DNA of 60,728 bases from assembly GCA_017449025.1 (NCBI GenBank), contig JAFSKJ010000006.1:1-60728 (forward strand). The letters are read 5' to 3'. The DNA comes from Prevotella sp. (GTDB lineage: Bacteria > Bacteroidota > Bacteroidia > Bacteroidales > Bacteroidaceae). Positions within the stretch are counted from its first letter, which is position 1. The number at the start of each line of letters is the position of its first letter. The notes under the pieces are model-generated. The model did not search any database. It worked only from the letters and a program-made list of their open reading frames with translations, and was not told where the DNA came from. Both the position numbers and the translations under genes were made by a program. Shown piece by piece: positions 55,074 through 60,728 of this stretch.

Positions 55074-56198
55074 ATGCAAATGACCATAAAGACATATATG
55101 ATTTCCATGCTTCTGGCACTACCATTGACAGCTGATGCACAGAAGATAACACTGGGTTCCACCATTACCGCCGACGGGGGTGAGTACCAGGGAGAAATGT
55201 CGGGCGGAAAGCCACAGGGACAAGGCACATGCAAGTGGAGCAACGGAAACCGCTACGAAGGCTCATACGTGAAAGGGCGCCGACAGGGCTACGGCGTATT
55301 CACCTTCTACGACGGAGAGAAGTACGAGGGCGAGTGGTATCAGGACCACCAGCATGGAAAAGGAATATACTATTTTGCAAACAACAACAAGTACGACGGA
55401 CTGTGGTGGCGCGACGAACAGGAGGGACACGGCATAATGTACTACTACAACGGCGACCGCTACGACGGCTACTGGAAGCAGGACAAGCGCGAGGGAAAGG
55501 GCAAGTACACATTCGTAGGTGGAGCATACTATGACGGTGAGTGGAAGAACGACAAGAAACACGGGCGAGGATTCTACGACTGGGGCGACGGAACCACCTA
55601 CGACGGACAATGGGCGGAGAACCAGCGCAACGGCAAGGGACAGTATAAGTATTCCGACGGAGACCTATACGTGGGCCAGTGGAAAAACGACCTGCAGCAC
55701 GGCAAGGGCATCTACCGCTTCCAGAACGGCGACATCTACGAGGGCGAGTACGTACAGGGCGAGCGCACAGGCACTGGCATCTTCCGCTATGCCAACGGCG
55801 ACAAGTACACCGGACAGTTCCTAAAGGGCGACAAAAGCGGCACGGGCACCTTGGTGTGGGCAAACGGAAACACATACGTGGGACAATGGAAAGCCGACAA
55901 GCCCAACGGCAAGGGGCGTCTCACCACCAAGGCCGGCGACCGCTTCGAGGGAACGTTCAAAGACGGCAAAATAGACGGCGAGGGCATAGGGCACTATTCC
56001 GACGGCTCCAAGTTCAAAGGCTCCTTCAAGGCAGGCAAGCGCAACGGACCCGCCATAGAGGAGGACAAGGACGGAAACCGATTCGAAGGCACTTACGTCG
56101 ACGACAAGCGCGACGGACGCTTCGTGGAGAAAGACCGCAACGGCAGGGTCACAGCACAGGGAACATACACACGAGGGCACCGACAGCTTGACAAATAA
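55074..56198 (+). CDS. Exported MORN-repeat protein
   Basis: This 374-residue protein has a signal peptide (about 1-23, LTADAQ) and about 14 consecutive MORN units of 23 residues from about residue 35 to 350. The unit is typified by GNRYEGSYVKGRRQGYGVF and DGEKYEGEWYQDHQHGKG. MORN repeats form a long beta-hairpin solenoid and bind lipids or serve as scaffolds. Secreted bacterial members are poorly understood. The last units drift (KGSFKAGKRNGP, EGTYVDDKRDG). Its own promoter precedes it, and an LRR gene follows 6 bp later. Confidence 0.85.
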   Translation: MQMTIKTYMISMLLALPLTADAQKITLGSTITADGGEYQGEMSGGKPQGQGTCKWSNGNRYEGSYVKGRRQGYGVFTFYDGEKYEGEWYQDHQHGKGIYYFANNNKYDGLWWRDEQEGHGIMYYYNGDRYDGYWKQDKREGKGKYTFVGGAYYDGEWKNDKKHGRGFYDWGDGTTYDGQWAENQRNGKGQYKYSDGDLYVGQWKNDLQHGKGIYRFQNGDIYEGEYVQGERTGTGIFRYANGDKYTGQFLKGDKSGTGTLVWANGNTYVGQWKADKPNGKGRLTTKAGDRFEGTFKDGKIDGEGIGHYSDGSKFKGSFKAGKRNGPAIEEDKDGNRFEGTYVDDKRDGRFVEKDRNGRVTAQGTYTRGHRQLDK

Positions 56199-56204
56199 CC
56201 ATAT

Positions 56205-56894
56205 ATGATTACCACCAGTCGGCAGCACTTCCTACATAGCTTACGCTCCATCCTTCACGCCTCACTCTTCGCACCGGCAGCCTTGCTGCTATTCTGTGTC
56301 CTGCCCCTGTCGGGACAGAATTCACACCACTTCCGCCACTGGTTTGAGGGCGACCCCATTGACTCTTACGTCTATTGCAACGGGAAAAAGGTGAAAGCGC
56401 TTTACAGTATACGCAGAGGCGGGCGCACGGTGGCCCTCGGCGGTGAGTCATATATGGTAAAAGCCATCGACACCACCCTCTCAGGACGTATCGTCATTCC
56501 GTCACACATCACGGGACCCGACGGCCGTGAATTCGCCGTCACCAGCATCTCGCGCCATGCTCTTGCCGACTGCAGCCACATCACTGAGGTCGTGTTGCCC
56601 GAATGCCTTCATGACATCGGCGACCAGTCGTTCATGAACTGCCGTTCGCTGCGCAGCATTGTGCTGCCTCCCTTTACGGAATACATCTGGCCCTATGCCT
56701 TTCGCGGGTGTACCAGCCTGCAGCGCATAGAGATAACCAGCGAGATGCCTCCCGACGCTTACAGCGACGTTTTTGACGAGCGCACCATGCGCTATGCCAC
56801 ACTGGTGTTGCCGTCATTGCTTGCCAAGGACTACCACAATGCCTTTATTTGGAATATGTTCCGCTATGTCGTCACCAACTGGGACAACAATTAA
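56205..56894 (+). CDS. Exported BspA-type leucine-rich repeat (LRR_5) protein
   Basis: This 229-residue protein has a signal peptide (about 1-38, VLPLSGQN). A beta-rich N-terminal part is followed by about three LRR_5 units (ISRHALADCSHITEVVLPE, IGDQSFMNCRSLRSIVLPP, IWPYAFRGCTSLQRIEITSE; about 115-185). BspA-like proteins of oral and gut Bacteroidota sit on the surface and bind host or bacterial partners. This short form lacks an obvious anchor. It is 6 bp downstream of the MORN gene, so the two are co-transcribed. Confidence 0.82.
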   Translation: MITTSRQHFLHSLRSILHASLFAPAALLLFCVLPLSGQNSHHFRHWFEGDPIDSYVYCNGKKVKALYSIRRGGRTVALGGESYMVKAIDTTLSGRIVIPSHITGPDGREFAVTSISRHALADCSHITEVVLPECLHDIGDQSFMNCRSLRSIVLPPFTEYIWPYAFRGCTSLQRIEITSEMPPDAYSDVFDERTMRYATLVLPSLLAKDYHNAFIWNMFRYVVTNWDNN

Positions 56895-57171
56895 GGTGAG
56901 TGGTGACCACTATTCACCTATTTACTGTTTGACTATTTACTATTTATTTACGATTGGGCTATTTAGCTATTTGCTGCGCACCTTATCGGTTGTATTAATT
57001 ATTAACTGAGCCCACTTTAAAGTGGGCTCATCTGTTACATTGTTATAGATTGCGCAATTATCGAGAAAGATGATGGATCCAATAACTGGAGCCACATCGG
57101 CAAACGGTTAAACAAACTTAAAAAGCGGAGTATTGGCGCATAATTATGAAGTATAGTTTAGAATAATTTGC
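56895..57171. other. Gene-free AT-rich region with a perfect palindrome
   Basis: After the LRR gene there are short TATTTAC repeats (about 56929-56985), then a 24-bp perfect palindrome at 57007-57030 (GAGCCCACTTT/AAAGTGGGCTC) that can terminate transcription. No convincing gene or RNA is seen. Confidence 0.6.
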
Positions 57172-57179
57172 TATATTTG
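57172..57179 (+). promoter_or_regulatory. Promoter -7 element of the first ATPase gene
   Basis: TATATTTG, 24 bp before the ATG at 57204. Confidence 0.5.
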
Positions 57180-57203
57180 CAAAGTAAACATAAGAATATT
57201 GCT

Positions 57204-58481
57204 ATGGATAAGCAAATTATCAAGACCGTCATTGCCGAAAAGCAACAGCAAATAGGAAAGACGAAATTGTTGCAAAGGGCTGGACATTTCGATGAGCATT
57301 CCTGTTATGTGCTCGTCGGTATTCGTCGTTCTGGAAAGTCATACACGCTTTATCAGGATATGCAAGCCAAGCTCTCTGCAGGAAAAGCCACCCATGAAGA
57401 CTTCCTTTACATCAATTTTGAGGACGAGCGCCTGGCCTCGATAAAGTCTGAAGAACTGGGCTTGTTGCTTGATGCTTATTGTGAGATGTACGACCAGAAA
57501 CATCCTCTGATTTATCTTGATGAGATACAGAATATTGCAGGATGGGAGAAATTTGCCCGAAGACTGGCTGAAGAAAAACGCCAAGTGATGATTACGGGTA
57601 GCAACGCAAAAATGCTCAGCCGTGAGATAGCCTCCACACTTGGCGGCAGTTATATCCAGTGCAATATCTATCCCTTCTCCTTCGAAGAGTATCTGAACTA
57701 TTACGGCATCCAGCTTGACAAGAACTGGACGTTCCAGCCAGACATACGGCTGACGGTATTGCGTCATTTCAACGAGTATTTCTATCGTGGCGGGTTTGCC
57801 GAATCGTTCGACAAGACAGACAAGCGGGAATGGCTCACCTCGCTCTATCAGAAAATACTGATGGGTGACATCGTGGAGCGCAATAAGATCCGTAATCCGC
57901 GCATCTTCAGACTGTTGGCAAGGAAACTGGCCGACAGTGTGATGCAGCCAACCACGCTGAAACGCCTGGAGCACATCATCAAGTCAACGGGCGACAGTAT
58001 CAGTCCAACAGTACTGAAAGACTACCTCGACTATATGGAGGATGCCTATCTCATATTCTCCATACCAAACCTCGTCTCACCCTTGACCGAACAGCAGACT
58101 ATCGTAAAGCGCTATTTTGCCGATAATGGCATATTGAACCTCTTCTTGACGGGTGGAGAAACCAAATTATTGGAGAATATCGTTGCCATTCATCTGAACA
58201 AGCTATACCCCAACACTGCAGAAGAGCTGCGCCTATTCTATTACAATAAAGGCGTAGAGATAGATTTCTGCATACCAGAGGTGAACAAAGCCATCCAGGT
58301 ATCCAATAGCATCGATGATCTGGACACATACGAACGCGAAGTGGGAGGACTCATCAAATTTCTGAAAGCATATAAGCAGTATCAGGGTACTATCATTACA
58401 TGGGATACTGAACGGCAAATAACAGAAGACGGCATCACCATTGAGGCCATTCCCGTCTGGAAATGGTTGTTACAAAAGTAA
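57204..58481 (+). CDS. AAA ATP-binding protein with DUF4143, eroded nuclease-like end
   Basis: This 425-residue P-loop ATPase has Walker A GIRRSGKSYTLY (about 38-49), Walker B LIYLDEIQNI (about 102-111) and sensor ITGSNAKMLSREIA (about 130). The middle region is YPFSFEEYLNYYG. The C-terminal DUF4143 part ends with LFYYNKGVEIDFCIPEVNKA, where the PD-(D/E)XK triad E-D-(E/Q)xK is weakened (IQVS instead of EIK). Such ATPases are common, often horizontally acquired, with no settled function. The ATG at 57204 starts MDKQIIKTV. A second ATPase lies 540 bp downstream. Confidence 0.85.
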   Translation: MDKQIIKTVIAEKQQQIGKTKLLQRAGHFDEHSCYVLVGIRRSGKSYTLYQDMQAKLSAGKATHEDFLYINFEDERLASIKSEELGLLLDAYCEMYDQKHPLIYLDEIQNIAGWEKFARRLAEEKRQVMITGSNAKMLSREIASTLGGSYIQCNIYPFSFEEYLNYYGIQLDKNWTFQPDIRLTVLRHFNEYFYRGGFAESFDKTDKREWLTSLYQKILMGDIVERNKIRNPRIFRLLARKLADSVMQPTTLKRLEHIIKSTGDSISPTVLKDYLDYMEDAYLIFSIPNLVSPLTEQQTIVKRYFADNGILNLFLTGGETKLLENIVAIHLNKLYPNTAEELRLFYYNKGVEIDFCIPEVNKAIQVSNSIDDLDTYEREVGGLIKFLKAYKQYQGTIITWDTERQITEDGITIEAIPVWKWLLQK

Positions 58482-58652
58482 TATCATTACAGCCAGCCAT
58501 CTGGACGAGCTACGTGAAATAATAAGTTAGGAAGCTGCAAAAAAGAACAATGGAAATACCTGGAATAAAGAGGGGAAAAGGATTCGTACGAGGGCAGCAA
58601 AACAGTAGTATCACCAAAATATATAATATGGATTAAAAAGTTGGTGTTAAAT
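58482..58652. other. Gap after the first ATPase gene
   Basis: 171 bp of AT-rich sequence with no gene or clear hairpin. Weak purine-rich stretches do not look like a terminator. Confidence 0.4.
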
Positions 58653-58683
58653 TTGCAAATTCTTCAGAATATACCTATCTTTG
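58653..58683 (+). promoter_or_regulatory. Perfect promoter with a long leader to the second ATPase
   Basis: TTG at 58653-58655, a 20-bp spacer, then TATCTTTG at 58676-58683. The next gene starts at 59024, so the transcript would begin with a leader of about 330 nt that includes the hairpin cassette 58697-58946. Confidence 0.75.
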
Positions 58684-58696
58684 CACCGCAAAAAAG

Positions 58697-58946
58697 TTCG
58701 ACCTGATTTCTATGGTTGACCCGCTGTATGACCGCAAAGCGGTCGCCGCTCAATAACTCGGGCGGTGCGAAGCACACCCGGTGGAGGCGAGGGGCAAGCA
58801 TCGACCCTAAAAGGGTCGCCCACTTGAGCTGTTGGGGCACTCTTCCAGAGTGCATTCCGCAGCCTTCATTTGCCAGCAGGTCCTTCGGACACTACGGTTC
58901 CTGAGCGAAGACGCTTTCAGCGTCATTTTCTACCGTACAGGTCGAA
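58697..58946 (+). repeat. Mini-hairpin repeat cassette
   Basis: The cassette is flanked by inverted TTCGACCTG (58697-58705) and CAGGTCGAA (58938-58946). It contains in order the perfect mini-hairpins GACCGCAAAGCGGTC, CGACCCTAAAAGGGTCG, GCACTCTTCCAGAGTGC, GTCCTTCGGAC and GACGCTTTCAGCGTC. The GCAGCCTTCATTTG and TGAGCGAAGACGC blocks are shared with 37070-37395 and 60590-60728. It is inside the predicted leader of the second ATPase. Confidence 0.8.
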
Positions 58947-59023
58947 AAAGTTTCAAATATCGGGACCGTATTCCTGAATTTTACAGAAATTTCGGAAGTA
59001 TCATTACTTTTTTCAGAGGTTTT

Positions 59024-60163
59024 ATGTACAAGAGAATATTTGATATTGAAAGAAAACTGGACGAAGGAATGTTTCTGTTTGGCGCACGTCAGACGGGGAA
59101 GTCAACCCTTTTGAAAGAGCGGTTCAAAGGGGCAGTTTATTATGATTTGCTGGACCCGAATCTGAGAAAGGCTTTTAAAAGGAATCCCAACTCACTAAAA
59201 GAAGCTCTTTGGGACAAGCCTGCTGGCACGCTTGTCATAATAGATGAGATTCAGAAAGTGCCAGAGTTGTTGGATATAGTACATACCCTAATGGTGGATA
59301 AAGGATTGTTCTTCATCCTCAGTGGTTCCAGCGCAAGGAAACTCAAGCGTTCAGGAGTCAACACACTTGGAGGTCGTGCCATACCAGAAACACTTTATCC
59401 CCTTGTATGGCCGGAAGTGACCGATTTCCAGATAGATCGTGCCGTGCAGAATGGTATGATTCCCCGTCATTATATGGTAGAGGATGCCACCAAACGTCTT
59501 TCCGGCTATGTAAAGGTGTATCTGGACGAAGAAATCAGGGAGGAAGGCGAAGTGAGAGAACTCGATGCCTTTGAACGGTTTATGGAGATTGCCGCCATTT
59601 CCGACGGCGAGATGCTGAACTATTCAAATATCGCCTCTGACTGCGGCGTGTCTGCCAAAACGGTCAAGTCGTACTTCCAAATCCTTTATGATACGCTTAT
59701 CGGATACGAGATTCCTGCATTCAGGAAAGAAATCAAACGGAAGATAGTCCAGGCTCCCAGATTCTACTATTTCGATGTCGGACTGGCCAACTACCTGATG
59801 GGGCGCCACTCCTTGAAGCGGGGTACAGATGATTACGGACACGCTTTCGAGCACTTTGTGATGCAGGAAATCATTGCATACAAAGGATACAACGACAAGC
59901 GTGACACTATCTCCTATTGGCACACCTACGACAAAAAAGAGGTGGATGTCGTTATAGGCGATGCCAAGGTGGCTATTGAGATTAAATCGACGGAGCATGT
60001 GGAAACAAAACATAAAAAAGGGCTCAAGGCTTTCAAAGAGGAACATCCTGATTGCCGCCTGATTCTCGTGTCCCTTGATCCGATTACCCGCAAATCAGGT
60101 GACAAGGAACTTATCTACGTCCTAGACTTCTTGAAAATGCTTTGGAATGGTAATCTTTTTTAG
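59024..60163 (+). CDS. AAA ATP-binding protein with DUF4143 and intact PD-(D/E)XK-like end
   Basis: This 379-residue P-loop ATPase starts MYKRIFDIERKLDEGMFLFG. Walker A is GARQTGKSTLLKE (about 20-32), Walker B LVIIDEIQKV (about 71-80) and the sensor is LSGSSARKLKRSG (about 99). A winged-helix-like region follows at about 195-220 (YSNIASDCGVSAKTVKSYFQ). The C-terminal DUF4143 domain ends in EVDVVIGDAKVAIEIKSTE (about 305-323), a well-formed nuclease-like motif (D...EIK). The ATG at 59024 was chosen for fit to the family start. The frame upstream runs through repeat sequence. Function is unknown for the family. Confidence 0.85.
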   Translation: MYKRIFDIERKLDEGMFLFGARQTGKSTLLKERFKGAVYYDLLDPNLRKAFKRNPNSLKEALWDKPAGTLVIIDEIQKVPELLDIVHTLMVDKGLFFILSGSSARKLKRSGVNTLGGRAIPETLYPLVWPEVTDFQIDRAVQNGMIPRHYMVEDATKRLSGYVKVYLDEEIREEGEVRELDAFERFMEIAAISDGEMLNYSNIASDCGVSAKTVKSYFQILYDTLIGYEIPAFRKEIKRKIVQAPRFYYFDVGLANYLMGRHSLKRGTDDYGHAFEHFVMQEIIAYKGYNDKRDTISYWHTYDKKEVDVVIGDAKVAIEIKSTEHVETKHKKGLKAFKEEHPDCRLILVSLDPITRKSGDKELIYVLDFLKMLWNGNLF

Positions 60164-60177
60164 GTTGTAGCCATACG

Positions 60178-60237
60178 ATGGGATGTCTTAAGTGGATAGT
60201 CGTAGGCTTCTGTGTCTTGATCGTGTTGTTTCTGTAA
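60178..60237 (+). other. Possible 19-residue membrane micro-ORF
   Basis: MGCLKWIVVGFCVLIVLFL starts 14 bp after the ATPase stop and is fully hydrophobic after residue 5. In the +1 frame from about 60251 an acidic run follows (DEDEWDEDEETEKK), which could mean a frameshifted small gene. This is weakly supported. Confidence 0.25.
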
Positions 60238-60445
60238 TCACTATATTAGGGAGCACAAGGCCCCTGCATCGCAAAACTTTGACGAGGACGAATGGGACGA
60301 GGACGAAGAAACTGAAAAAAAGGCAGATTATTTTTATTTTTCTGCAGAAGTTACTATATTAGTGGCGTTACAAACCAATAAGAAACGTAAATGGTGAAGT
60401 TAGTCGAACAGTTGCAACAGTTGCAGGTGGTCTGTTCCTCTTTGG
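60238..60445. other. Region after the second ATPase
   Basis: The acidic frame noted above ends at about 60396. No other gene, RNA or terminator is evident before the terminal repeat. Confidence 0.4.
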
Positions 60446-60728
60446 GGCTTTGGTGGTATCTTTGCGGATAATCATAAATAATAATATAATGTTACTTTTT
60501 TACCTACATTGCCTACACTATTATATAAGTTTCTGGTTTACAAGACGATAAACAGTGTAGGCAAAGTGTAGGCAGTGTAGGCAGAATTTTTCGACCTGTG
60601 CGGTTGAAATGACGCTGAAAGCGTCTTCGCTCAGTAACCGCAGCGTCCGAAGGACCTGCGGAAGTAGGAACACTACGAATGCACTCTGAAAGAGTGCCCC
60701 AGCAGCAGTATAGGGCGACCCCTTCAGG
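60446..60728. repeat. Right copy of the end repeat plus hairpin cassette
   Basis: 60446-60617 is the inverted copy of 1-172. Within it, a lone end TTGGTGGTA-N5-GCGGATAATCA lies at 60450-60474. From about 60590 onward the minus strand reads a hairpin cassette: GACGCTTTCAGCGTC, GTCCTTCGGAC, GCACTCTTTCAGAGTGC and the start of the CGACCC hairpin. The cassette continues past the window end. Confidence 0.85.

Noticed and set aside
58832-59023. Upstream extension of the second ATPase
   Set aside because: The extension is translated repeat cassette. The family start MYKRIFDIERKL is at 59024.
57204-60163. Two ATPases as a complete mobile element or defence island
   Set aside because: There is no integrase, transposase, attachment site pair or recognised defence partner. 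Only the repeats hint at mobility.

Overview
The window looks like chromosomal DNA from a member of the Bacteroidota, most likely a Prevotellaceae species (Prevotella sensu lato). Three kinds of evidence support this. At least ten intergenic regions carry the Bacteroidota promoter form TTG-N19/20-TAnnTTTG. Many products belong to Bacteroidota families: DUF4301, a DUF5112/DUF5113-type sensor kinase, an HU-CCDC81/SPOR protein, an OprO/P-type porin, DUF4380 and BspA-like LRR. The cell plan is Gram-negative (TamA/TamB, porin). Genus and species are inferred from content, because no rRNA lies in the window. Nothing shows plasmid or phage origin, and no insertion sequence or CRISPR array was seen.

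Layout. 1-632: non-coding, with an end-of-window repeat and a short TIR-bounded element. 633-5708 (+): CotH-like protein, ResB-like and CcsA-like cytochrome c maturation pair, rlmH. 5787-15989 (-): one probable operon read from a promoter at 16.0 kb, with three glycosyltransferases followed by TamB and TamA. 16155-17843 (+): HU/SPOR envelope-DNA protein and an FHA protein. 17966-20756 (-): porin and sodium:solute symporter. 21028-33878 (+): long probable operon with C1 peptidase, alpha-2-macroglobulin, DUF1573, MeaB, IspH, DUF4380 and a GHL10 hydrolase. 33991-35244 (+): uxuA. 35310-36685 (-): tetR and fabG. 36848-37631: initiator-type tRNA-Met, a repeat cassette, tRNA-Glu and tRNA-Ser. 37820-38440 (-): cytidylate kinase-like protein. 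38547-44754 (-): kdgK, eda, a giant hybrid sensor kinase, its response regulator and a membrane protein. 44989-46269 (+): glyA. 46442-47539 (-): Rpn-type nuclease. 47743-48040: a palindromic non-coding element. 48062-52823 (-): YhcH, MFS, HAD, RelA. 52939-56894 (+): DUF4301, mscL, MORN, LRR. 57204-60163 (+): two AAA/DUF4143 ATPases separated by a hairpin-rich repeat cassette. 60164-60728: repeats.

How the genes fit together. uxuA, kdgK and eda form a hexuronate to pyruvate plus glyceraldehyde-3-phosphate route: mannonate to KDG, to KDPG, to aldol cleavage. The sensor kinase/response regulator pair sits in the same transcript as kdgK-eda. TamA/TamB insert or supply the outer membrane, and the three glycosyltransferases upstream probably make a surface glycan. 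The C1 peptidase and the macroglobulin are a plausible peptidase/anti-peptidase pair.

The least ordinary material is repetitive. A 172-bp sequence occurs at both window ends in opposite orientation. A family of cassettes is built from very short perfect hairpins with TTC or AAA loops. One of these cassettes lies in a roughly 330-nt leader between a perfect promoter and the second ATPase. TIR-bounded elements (TGATTATCCGC-N5-TACCACCAA) occur twice, and a 298-bp element has perfect 26-bp inverted ends. Because both ends of the window lie in the same repeat family, the window may be an assembly contig that stopped at repeats.
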